From NCBI GenBank assembly GCA_944387895.1, contig CALXGQ010000011.1, forward strand, positions 1 through 41,127: DNA of 41,127 nucleotides, read 5' to 3'. Below, in pieces: positions 31,891 to 37,539 of the stretch; the stretch's first letter is position 1; each line of letters begins with the position of its first letter. The notes under the pieces were generated by a model. The model was not told the DNA's origin, did not search any database, and worked only from the letters and a program-made list of their open reading frames with translations. Both the position numbers and the translations under genes were made by a program. Source of the DNA: an uncultured Clostridia bacterium. GTDB taxonomy: Bacteria > Bacillota > Clostridia > Oscillospirales > QAKW01.

Positions 31891-31984
31891 ATAACAAGGC
31901 GCAGGCTTGTAATAAAAAAATGTAGTTGCTTTGAATGATATCGAAGGAACAAAAACGACTGTCTCTGATATTTTGGAAAACGAA

Positions 31985-32049
31985 GTTGACTCGAAATCAG
32001 TTGTCCGGCTCATACCGGACCAAGGGTTCGAATCCCTTACCCTCCGCCA
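31985..32049 (+). other. 3' half of a tRNA-Ser(CGA) gene, probable attachment site of the integrase
   Basis: The segment has an anticodon loop CTCGAAA with anticodon CGA (31992-31994), a long variable arm GTCCGG/CCGGAC typical of tRNA-Ser, the T-arm AAGGG-TTCGAAT-CCCTT, the acceptor 3' strand ACCCTCC (32039-32045), discriminator G and CCA. No D-arm and no complementary GGAGGGT acceptor strand are found upstream. The 5' strand of the anticodon stem pairs only with wobbles, so tRNA-derived sequence begins at the anticodon arm. Many tyrosine integrases cross over there. The integrase gene ends 94 bases away. A terminator follows the fragment. Confidence 0.85.
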
Positions 32050-32052
32050 CCG

Positions 32053-32090
32053 AAAAAGCCTGTAATCAAGCCGATTGCAGGCTTTTTTCT
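32053..32090. terminator. Bidirectional terminator between the tRNA fragment and the integrase
   Basis: AAAAGCCTGTAATC pairs with GATTGCAGGCTTTT with one mismatch, flanked by A and T runs. It ends both the tRNA side and the minus-strand integrase gene. Confidence 0.88.
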
Positions 32091-32142
32091 TATGTCTTTT
32101 TCTAAAAACAAGTGGTCAGAGCATACCGCATTTTGTGCTCTC

Positions 32143-33348
32143 CTAAATTTGGGTTTCGCCATCCTCCCATCGACTTCCGAAATCACCGCTTTCGGGCAAA
32201 GCAAGCCCTGTTTCCATTGCCTGTGCTGAGGTAATTTTAGAGCTGTAATCAAGGTGCGCATAGATATTTGCCGTTGTGGTAAAATCGCTGTGCCCGAGCC
32301 ACTCCTGAATGTGCTTAAGCGGTACGCCGTTTGCAAGCAGTAGACTCGCGCAGCTATGCCTAAGATCGTGAAAGCGCATACGGCGCAATCCGTGTTTCTC
32401 CAAGAATTTAGGAAAAGCACAGGTGAGATACTGCGCTCTCATACGCTCGCCCATTTCGTCCACGAACACAAAGCCGTCGTATTCGTAGTTGTAGCAATTC
32501 CCGCAGATTTTCTTGTTCAGCTCCTGAGCCTCTTTCACCTGCATAAAGTAGTCACGGAAGCTGCCGATAAGCGGCAAGGTGCGTAAGCTTGATTTTGTCT
32601 TAGCCGACTGCTGTTCAATTTCCTTATGCTTTCCGTCAACAGAAACTGTCGTTACCGTGCGCTTGACCGAAATAGTGCCACGTTCAAAGTCTATGGCATC
32701 CCATTTCAGCCCCAGCACCTCGCCACGGCGAAAGCCGTAAAAGGCGGCGACCAGTACAGGAAGCTCCAGCCTTGTTCCACGGAGTGCTTCAAACATCTTC
32801 TGCATTTCCTCTGCTGAAAGAAATACCGGCTGAAAGTCGTTTTTCTTCGGTCGGTCAACCTTGTCCGCCACATTCTGCAATAGCATATCGGTTTTCACCG
32901 CATATTTGAGTGCCGAATGGATGACAGCGTGATAATGAATGACGGTGTTTGCTTTAACCTTTTTGAGTTGATCGGAATAAAACATCTGCAAATGCCTTGC
33001 TTCAAGTTCACGAAGCGTCAGCTTCTTTTTGCGAAAATAGGGGGCGATAGGATTTTTAATCATTGCCGTATAAGAACAATAGGTCGCAACAGCCAGCCGC
33101 CCTTTGGCAATTTCCAGCCATTCAAGAAGATAATCGGCGAACGGCATATCGCTGCTTAAATCGCCCACCTCCTCGGGAACTTCAAATTCCGCCCGCAACT
33201 TTGCAAGCTCGGCTTCGGCTTTGCGCTTGTTGCCCTTTTCGGGCAATCCCAATGAAATCCATTTTGTTTTTCGTTTGCCCTCGGCGTTTTTGTAATTGAG
33301 TACGGCATAATAGTTGCCGTTCTTTACGGATAAATGTCCTGCTACCAT
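32143..33348 (-). CDS. Tyrosine recombinase (site-specific integrase of an integrative element)
   Basis: This 401-residue integrase starts at plus position 33348, with AGGAGG nine bases upstream; a longer reading extends beyond that site. The N-terminus (M-V-A-G-H-L-S-V-K-N-G-N-Y-Y-A-V) is an AP2-like arm-binding domain of the Tn916/ICE type. A core-binding SAM-like domain follows (about 65-165). The catalytic domain holds G-F-R-R-G-E-V-L-G-L (catalytic Arg, about 207), H-D-L-R-H-S (about 333-338), W-L-G-H-S (about 354-358) and the nucleophile Tyr in N-I-Y-A-H-L (about 367). It would catalyse integration at, and excision from, the tRNA-Ser site beside it. It is complete and probably active. 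Confidence 0.95.
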   Translation of the reverse strand: MVAGHLSVKNGNYYAVLNYKNAEGKRKTKWISLGLPEKGNKRKAEAELAKLRAEFEVPEEVGDLSSDMPFADYLLEWLEIAKGRLAVATYCSYTAMIKNPIAPYFRKKKLTLRELEARHLQMFYSDQLKKVKANTVIHYHAVIHSALKYAVKTDMLLQNVADKVDRPKKNDFQPVFLSAEEMQKMFEALRGTRLELPVLVAAFYGFRRGEVLGLKWDAIDFERGTISVKRTVTTVSVDGKHKEIEQQSAKTKSSLRTLPLIGSFRDYFMQVKEAQELNKKICGNCYNYEYDGFVFVDEMGERMRAQYLTCAFPKFLEKHGLRRMRFHDLRHSCASLLLANGVPLKHIQEWLGHSDFTTTANIYAHLDYSSKITSAQAMETGLALPESGDFGSRWEDGETQI

Positions 33349-33388
33349 TTTATTTAACCTCCTGAAATTGAATTTGCAGAACAGAACT

Positions 33389-33422
33389 CCAAACCGACGG
33401 ATAAAGTATACCATCGGTTTGG
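33389..33422 (-). promoter_or_regulatory. Integrase promoter embedded in an inverted repeat
   Basis: CCAAACCGA (33389-33397) and TCGGTTTGG (33414-33422) are perfect 9-bp arms. Between them the minus strand carries an extended -10, TGG-TATACT (plus 33405-33413). A protein bound to the repeat would block the promoter directly. No good -35 is seen at 17 bp. Confidence 0.6.
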
Positions 33423-33454
33423 GGCTCTCTCCACTGTGCGATTTGTTTTGCCGT

Positions 33455-33472
33455 ATTCGTATCAATACGAAT
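33455..33472. repeat. 18-bp perfect palindrome at the end of the parB-like gene
   Basis: ATTCGTAT-CA-ATACGAAT, with 8-bp arms, directly overlaps the last base of the parB-like stop codon. It is a candidate protein-binding site (operator or parS-like). Confidence 0.6.
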
Positions 33473-34383
33473 CAGCGTGCATCACGGTTGCGTTCTCTCT
33501 GCCGCTTTAACAGTTCCAAGCCCTTGATGATGTCCCGGCGCATTTGCTCGTCGGTATAACCAGCCGGAAAATATTTTTTCAAATCCTCACGCTTGAACTT
33601 TATCTGCTCCTGCTGATTCGGCTTTTCCTCCGACATCACCGCATAAATCATCTGATCGTCCAGTACGCCCTCCTGCGACAGCTTTTTCAGGCGAATACTT
33701 TGTGCGTGGGACGGCGTGCAGTCGTTTAGCTCCATAGCGTCCAGCAATACTTGTTGTTCCGATTGCTCTAAATAAGATATTTCCACCGCAGGGTTGAAAG
33801 CAATTTTATTTTCGTCTACCATTGAAAGCAGTTCGGGGATTAAGTAAGTTAAGCGGATATAGCGCAGTACTTGGTTTCGACTGTCACCTCCCTCCAGTCC
33901 TATCTTTTCTGCTGTCAACAACTTCTCCCCAACTTGGGGAGAAGTAATACCTTGGTGATTTAGTGCATCTCGTTTCATCTTATAGGCAAATGCTTTTTCG
34001 CTGGGTAAAATCGTTTCCCTTTGCAAATTCGCGTCCACCATAGCAATCACCGCTTCGTCGTCTGACATCTCGCGGATGATGACGGGCATTGTCTCGATAC
34101 CGAGCACCTGACACGCCGCAAGCCGTCTATGTCCTGAAATTAACTCATAGCCGCCGTCAGGCAGCGGTCGGGCGAGTGCAGGCGTGATTGCGCCCACCTT
34201 GCGGATGCTTTCAATCATTCGCTCCATCTCCTCGTTGTTCTGCACCTTAAAGGGATGATCCTTGAACGGGTGCAGTTTGAAAAGCGGAATATTCTGCACA
34301 CGCTCCAACTTTGCATCTTCCCGCATTTCCTGCGTGGTGAATAAATCGTCCAGCGTAGGTAAAGTAAAATCTGATTTTCTCAT
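33472..34383 (-). CDS. ParB/RepB/Spo0J-family protein
   Basis: This 303-residue DNA-binding CTPase-like protein is of the kind carried by integrative elements. The ATG at plus 34383 (M-R-K-S-D-F-T-L) follows GAGAGGAAAAC. The N-terminal ParB domain has I-P-L-F-K-L-H-P-F, then I-R-K-V-G-A-I-T-P-A-L-A-R-P, the nuclease/CTPase-like I-S-G-H-R-R-L-A-A (about 95-103) and N-L-Q-R-E. A central HTH (about 150-220) and a charged C-terminal tail rich in R and K follow. No ParA partner is present in the window, so it may act in element maintenance, regulation or transfer rather than classical partition. A 25-bp perfect palindrome lies inside the gene. Confidence 0.88.
   Translation of the reverse strand: MRKSDFTLPTLDDLFTTQEMREDAKLERVQNIPLFKLHPFKDHPFKVQNNEEMERMIESIRKVGAITPALARPLPDGGYELISGHRRLAACQVLGIETMPVIIREMSDDEAVIAMVDANLQRETILPSEKAFAYKMKRDALNHQGITSPQVGEKLLTAEKIGLEGGDSRNQVLRYIRLTYLIPELLSMVDENKIAFNPAVEISYLEQSEQQVLLDAMELNDCTPSHAQSIRLKKLSQEGVLDDQMIYAVMSEEKPNQQEQIKFKREDLKKYFPAGYTDEQMRRDIIKGLELLKRQRERNRDAR
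33921..33945. repeat. 25-bp perfect palindrome inside the parB-like gene
   Basis: ACTTCTCCCCAA and TTGGGGAGAAGT are perfect 12-bp arms around a single C. The stretch encodes S-P-Q-V-G-E-K-L-L, a segment typical of this ParB subfamily, but the exact symmetry exceeds what coding requires. Confidence 0.7.
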
Positions 34384-34403
34384 TGTCGTTTTCCTCTCTT
34401 TCC

Positions 34404-34742
34404 TTATTTCCATTTGAGTTTGCTTTCGGCGGGGCGTAAGAAGGTCGCCTCAATGTCCGCCTGAAAGCGGTGCCAGCGGTTTGCTTCGTTTTTCAGCATC
34501 GGTACATCAATAAATCCCAGCGTATGTGCTTTGGCGGCAAGCTGATTGATGTTGTTGCCGATCACGGACAAATTCCGCATTGCTTCATAGAAACGCCCGT
34601 CCGGTTTTTCTCTCGGCTCATAGCCACGGATAAGCAATCGGACGACCGCCGTTTCGGTAAGTCCGGCAAGCTCTGCCTTGCGTTTTAGCTCTTCGGCGTC
34701 CTTGGGTGACAGCCAAAACTGTTTTTTAATTCTTTTGTTCAT
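34404..34742 (-). CDS. MobC-like relaxosome accessory protein
   Basis: This 112-residue protein starts with ATG at plus 34742 after GGAAAGGAAAG. The N-terminus K-K-Q-F-W-L-S-P-K-D-A-E-E-L-K-R-K-A is the beta strand and first helix of a ribbon-helix-helix fold. The C-terminal half contains L-S-V-I-G-N-N-I-N-Q-L-A-A-K-A (about 65-79), the signature of MobC/BmgB mobilisation proteins. Such proteins bind oriT and help the relaxase melt and nick DNA. Normally a relaxase gene follows, but here the next gene is parB-like and no relaxase is visible. It marks the DNA as a mobilizable element. Confidence 0.87.
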   Translation of the reverse strand: MNKRIKKQFWLSPKDAEELKRKAELAGLTETAVVRLLIRGYEPREKPDGRFYEAMRNLSVIGNNINQLAAKAHTLGFIDVPMLKNEANRWHRFQADIEATFLRPAESKLKWK

Positions 34743-34768
34743 AATCTTTCCTTTCCGCAAGAGGTTTT

Positions 34769-34839
34769 AGGAAACTTCCTAACAAGTTTTTTACCGTTTG
34801 GGAGTACAAACGGTCTGCTTGCTAAAGATTGTGCAGACT
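34769..34839. repeat. Cluster of three inverted repeats between two mob-type genes (candidate oriT)
   Basis: Within 71 bp: TAGGAA-AC-TTCCTA (34769-34782), CCGTTTG-N6-CAAACGG (34794-34813) and GTCTGC-N14-GCAGAC (about 34814-34839). The region lies between the two ribbon-helix-helix genes, where oriT is often found in related elements. No nic site can be assigned. Confidence 0.5.
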
Positions 34840-34859
34840 AAACTCTCCGCTTCGTTTTA

Positions 34860-35120
34860 TTACTTAAGTAAATTTTCTATTGTGTTAATCCGATAGAGAA
34901 TTTCGCTTCTTTCGAGTGAATCGAAATCCTTTTTCAGTTGCCTAACCAGCCGAAAAGTCTTGTAGATTTTCTCATCGGTTGCGGCTTTTACATTCTTTCC
35001 AAGCCCCAATCTTCTGAGATATTCCGACAGAGAAAGTCCGCAATAAAATGCGTTTTCGCTGAGCTTTTCTTTTTCGGCAGCTGTCACTCGCACATTGATT
35101 TCGAGCGTTTTGCTTCGCAT
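34860..35120 (-). CDS. Second ribbon-helix-helix mobilisation-type protein
   Basis: This 86-residue protein has an N-terminal strand L-E-I-N-V-R-V-T-A-A-E-K-E-K-L (about 5-19). G-L-S-L-S-E-Y-L-R-R-L-G-L-G (about 28-41) follows, the helix-turn-helix part of RHH proteins such as MobC and plasmid mobilisation factors. The C-terminal half is a helix (F-R-L-V-R-Q-L-K-K-D). GAGGAGGTGAG precedes the ATG at plus 35120. Together with the 112-residue MobC-like protein it would bind the mobilisation region. Alternatively it could be the repressor of the replication gene upstream. Confidence 0.8.
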   Translation of the reverse strand: MRSKTLEINVRVTAAEKEKLSENAFYCGLSLSEYLRRLGLGKNVKAATDEKIYKTFRLVRQLKKDFDSLERSEILYRINTIENLLK

Positions 35121-35142
35121 AATCTCACCTCCTCCCGCAGTT

Positions 35143-35169
35143 TTGTGACGGCAATGACAGTTGTGACGG
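35143..35169. repeat. Iteron-like 9-bp direct repeat, period 18
   Basis: TTGTGACGG occurs at 35143-35151 and again at 35161-35169, separated by CAATGACAG. It lies between the RepA-like ATPase gene and the RHH gene, a usual place for replication iterons, though two copies are few. Confidence 0.4.
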
Positions 35170-35177
35170 GCTTTTTG

Positions 35178-36194
35178 CTATATAGTGAAATCGCTGTCAT
35201 TTTCGTCACCGCCGTCATTTCGTATAAGCTTTATAAGCCTGCTTTTGCCTGTGCGTTTCGTTCGGTACTCAATGCCCACAGGCTCCAACACCTCGCAGGA
35301 AAACTGCCCTAAGTACTTTGTAACCACATTGGGTGTGGTTTCGATCTCTTTCATTTCGGCAAGCAATTCGGTTGCCGTGCCTACCCATTCGGCTCGGCTT
35401 TCCATAAAGTCCACCACCCGAAAAAGAAATTTCGGCAGCTCTGCCTTGTGAATATCCTCGCTGTTTTTTCGCTCCACCAGCTCCCAAACAAGGTTGTTAA
35501 ACTGCAAGGTCAGCTCCTGATATTCCATATCACGACCGCTGACTAAAAGCGTTGCGGCGTTTGTGCTTCGCTTGCGTTTGAACACATAATTGGTGTCCGC
35601 CGCACCGATAATTCCAGTTGAGCCGCTGACCTCATTGAACGGATCGTCGCTGTCCTTCAGCTTTCGCAGATGGTGAACGAGAAGAACGGCGATGTTGTAT
35701 TCGTCGGCGATTCGCTTTATCGAGGAAATATCGTCGTAATCATTTCCGTACATTCCCGTCTTGCCGGCGCCGCCTTTGGTGTCTCGCACCTTTTGAAGCG
35801 TGTCGATAATCACAAGCTTTGTTTTCGGGTGGTCATTCAGAAAATCGGTAATCTGTTCCTCCAGTCCGCCGCCGATGAGTCCGCACATCACGGCAAAATA
35901 CAGATTGCTCGGCGCTGTGTCGGTCAGGTTATAGAGCCTGTCCTTAATGCGCCTCTGCGTGTCCTCAAGACTTAAATACAACACATCGCATTGCTGTGTC
36001 GCCAGTCCCCAAACGGGCAGACCTTGTGATACCTGAAGACCCAGCCACAGCATCAGCCAGCTTTTGCCGATTTTGCTTGCACCGCTGATGACATTGACGC
36101 CCTGGGGAATAAGGTTTTCGACGATGAACATTGTTTTGTTCATCGGTGTGGATAACAGCGTTTCCGCATCCACGGTTTTCAGTTTGTTTTCCAT
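35178..36194 (-). CDS. RepA-like hexameric AAA ATPase (replicative helicase type)
   Basis: This 338-residue RecA-fold ATPase resembles RepA of RSF1010-type replicons and the AAA_25 family. Walker A is S-G-A-S-K-I-G-K-S-W (about 36-45), Walker B is K-L-V-I-I-D-T-L (about 129-136), and V-L-L-V-H-H-L-R-K (about 167-175) is the motif 3 His region. E-V-S-G-S-T-G-I-I-G-A-A-D follows. The C-terminal 90 residues form a winged-helix-like part. GAAAGGAAG precedes the ATG at plus 36194. In integrative elements this protein supports replication of the excised circle. It sits beside iteron-like repeats and RHH genes. Confidence 0.88.
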   Translation of the reverse strand: MENKLKTVDAETLLSTPMNKTMFIVENLIPQGVNVISGASKIGKSWLMLWLGLQVSQGLPVWGLATQQCDVLYLSLEDTQRRIKDRLYNLTDTAPSNLYFAVMCGLIGGGLEEQITDFLNDHPKTKLVIIDTLQKVRDTKGGAGKTGMYGNDYDDISSIKRIADEYNIAVLLVHHLRKLKDSDDPFNEVSGSTGIIGAADTNYVFKRKRSTNAATLLVSGRDMEYQELTLQFNNLVWELVERKNSEDIHKAELPKFLFRVVDFMESRAEWVGTATELLAEMKEIETTPNVVTKYLGQFSCEVLEPVGIEYRTKRTGKSRLIKLIRNDGGDENDSDFTI

Positions 36195-36235
36195 AATAAA
36201 AATCTTCCTTTCATTTTTGTGTGGACAGTTAGAAA

Positions 36236-36284
36236 GCCGAAATCGGGGGTTTTAGTATATTTACCCTAACAGCCCCGATTCGGC
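36236..36284 (-). promoter_or_regulatory. Leader hairpin upstream of the RepA-like gene
   Basis: GCCGAAATCGGGG (36236-36248) pairs with CCCCGATTCGGC (36273-36284) with one bulge. No T-run follows on the minus strand, so it is more likely a 5' leader structure than a terminator. Confidence 0.55.
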
Positions 36285-36285
36285 T

Positions 36286-36311
36286 CAAAAAAGCCCTTAT
36301 AAACAGGGCAT
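36286..36311 (-). terminator. Terminator after the Cys-rich VLP gene
   Basis: On the minus strand GCCCTG-TTTAT-AAGGGC is followed by TTTTTTG. Confidence 0.75.
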
Positions 36312-36321
36312 TTCCGCGCCC

Positions 36322-36678
36322 CTAACTGTCCGCTCGGCGCTTTCTTGCGCTCGCGTTTTTCTGCTTTCGGTGAACCTTTCGGCTGCAAGCCGGGCAGTAT
36401 TTTTGTCGGTTGGAATTGGGCACAAAAGCCGCCCCGCACTCGGCACAATGATAAGTACGCTGTCTGAAAATCTCCGCATAAAGTTCCTTTTCGGCAGGTA
36501 AAACCGCATTTCGGAAATACTTGCATATCAGGGAAAGCGAAATCATCTGCACGCAAACACACCCGTCTCCCTCGTCCAACGGCAGACAGTTGCCGTTATC
36601 GTAATTGGCACAAAGTCTGCGAATCAGACGGTTACAGCGTGTCCGCTGTGTCGGTGTAAGCTCTTTTCTGTCAGGCAC
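36322..36678 (-). CDS. Cysteine-rich VLP-domain protein
   Basis: This 118-residue protein is of a family almost confined to mobile elements of clostridia. The N-terminal part T-R-C-N-R-L-I-R-R-L-C-A-N-Y-D (about 13-27), then G-N-C-L-P-L, D-G-C-V-C-V-Q and I-C-K-Y-F is the Cys-rich VLP signature. A C-terminal zinc ribbon C-A-E-C-G-A-A-F-V-P-N-S-N-R-Q-K-Y-C-P-A-C (about 79-99) and a basic tail suggest nucleic-acid binding. Biochemical function is not known. Its start overlaps the HTH gene upstream by eight bases, so the two are one operon. Confidence 0.87.
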   Translation of the reverse strand: MPDRKELTPTQRTRCNRLIRRLCANYDNGNCLPLDEGDGCVCVQMISLSLICKYFRNAVLPAEKELYAEIFRQRTYHCAECGAAFVPNSNRQKYCPACSRKVHRKQKNASARKRRADS

Positions 36679-36904
36679 TCGGTTTCACCTCCCTTCGCTC
36701 CTCGGTCACGAAATTGATTACGCTGACCTTCGGAATTTTGAGTGATGATCCGATTTTGACCGCCTGTATTTCCCCGTCGTTAATCAGCTTATAAGCAAGA
36801 TGTCGGCTGATGCCGAGCATTACCTGAAGCTGTTTGACGGTTACAATGTCCGGATAATTCGGAAACATCATTTGATATAGCTCTTTGAGTTCTGTTTTTT
36901 TCAT
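36671..36904 (-). CDS. Excisionase-like HTH protein
   Basis: This 77-residue protein, taken from ATG at plus 36904, has AGGAGG ten bases upstream; the ATG at 36913 is only one base from that site. D-I-V-T-V-K-Q-L-Q-V-M-L-G-I-S-R-H-L-A-Y-K-L-I (about 19-41) is a MerR/HTH_17-type helix-turn-helix, and I-Q-A-V-K-I-G-S-S-L-K-I-P (about 46-58) is the wing found in excisionases. It probably controls integrase directionality or element gene expression. It is the first gene of the minus-strand element operon and has a hairpin-forming leader. Confidence 0.85.
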   Translation of the reverse strand: MKKTELKELYQMMFPNYPDIVTVKQLQVMLGISRHLAYKLINDGEIQAVKIGSSLKIPKVSVINFVTEERREVKPSA

Positions 36905-36930
36905 AGCATTCATTCCTCCTTTACAGCTAT

Positions 36931-36987
36931 GTAAAATCGAATATCGGCTGAGGAATCCCTTGCCGCCGATATCCGCCGCCGTTTTAC
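36931..36987 (-). promoter_or_regulatory. Hairpin-forming leader of the excisionase-like gene
   Basis: CGAATATCGGC (36938-36948) pairs with GCCGATATCCG (36965-36975) with one mismatch. Outer arms GTAAAA (36931-36936) and TTTTAC (36982-36987) frame it. It ends ten bases before the AGGAGG site, so folding could influence translation, or the repeat could be an operator. Confidence 0.5.
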
Positions 36988-37168
36988 CCGAATGTCGTTT
37001 TTTCTATCCCTGCCCCATCTCAGCGGCGTTGCTTCGCTCTCGTCGTCTCCGACTGTCATCGCAAAGTCATATCCCATTCGGACGGTCATTCAATTGTCAA
37101 GGTTCACTGAAGGTTTCTATCCCCTCAAGGAGTAGCCGGCTGGATACGGGGTGAATATCAAACAAATG

Positions 37169-37238
37169 AAAAAGTTTTTTCCTTATCCACTTACTAACCA
37201 ATGGGCAAATTTCTTTGGAGTTTGGCAAAAAACTTTTT
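37169..37238. repeat. Inverted repeat with DnaA-box-like site in the long intergenic region
   Basis: AAAAAGTTTTTT (37169-37180) and AAAAAACTTTTT (37227-37238) are perfect 12-bp arms 46 bases apart. TTATCCACT at 37183-37191 matches eight of nine bases of the DnaA box TTATCCACA. The surrounding 36921-37487 stretch (about 570 bases) has no gene that I can support. Confidence 0.5.
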
Positions 37239-37418
37239 TAATGTCCTAACTTTTAATTGCTGACTTTTTTGAAGATACGGAAAAATGAAATCTTTGTATT
37301 TGCTTATTTCCGCTTAAAACTGCCTTGTTTTCATTGTTTTATCCCTTCACTAGTTCCGAATTGGGTCGGTTGTTCTGGCAGGTCTTTTTTGAAAAAATTT
37401 TTTTGCTCAAAACACGAA

Positions 37419-37469
37419 AACCGCTAAAAAGCCTGATAAACAGGGCGTTTTCAGCGGTTAAAATTTTTT
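37419..37469. terminator. Hairpin with T-run upstream of the ATPase gene
   Basis: AACCGCT-AAAAAGCCTG pairs with CAGGGCGTTTTCAGCGGTT imperfectly, and AAAATTTTTT follows. As no plus-strand gene lies in front, it may insulate the ATPase promoter. Confidence 0.6.
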
Positions 37470-37487
37470 GAATTTTTGTTTCTTTGA

Positions 37488-37516
37488 TTGCAAAAGGGAA
37501 GAAAATCGGCTATAAT
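37488..37516 (+). promoter_or_regulatory. SigA-type promoter of the archaeal-type ATPase
   Basis: TTGCAA at 37488-37493 and TATAAT at 37511-37516 are 17 bp apart, 24 bases before the first ATG. Confidence 0.8.
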
Positions 37517-37539
37517 TATAAAAAAGGTCAACTTATGAT

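Noticed and set aside
31911..31984. Short open stretch before the tRNA fragment (V-V-A-L-N-D-I-E-G-T, then V-S-D-I-L)
   Set aside because: It reads like protein for about 23 codons, but stops lie just upstream, there is no start with a ribosome binding site, and it runs into the tRNA segment. Possibly a gene remnant, but too short to call.
31985..32049. A complete functional tRNA-Ser gene
   Set aside because: The D-arm and the 5' acceptor strand GGAGGGT are missing, so it cannot fold as a tRNA.
34793..34813. Terminator between the two RHH genes
   Set aside because: The CCGTTTG/CAAACGG stem has its T-run on the wrong side for the minus-strand transcript, so I treat it as part of the inverted-repeat cluster.
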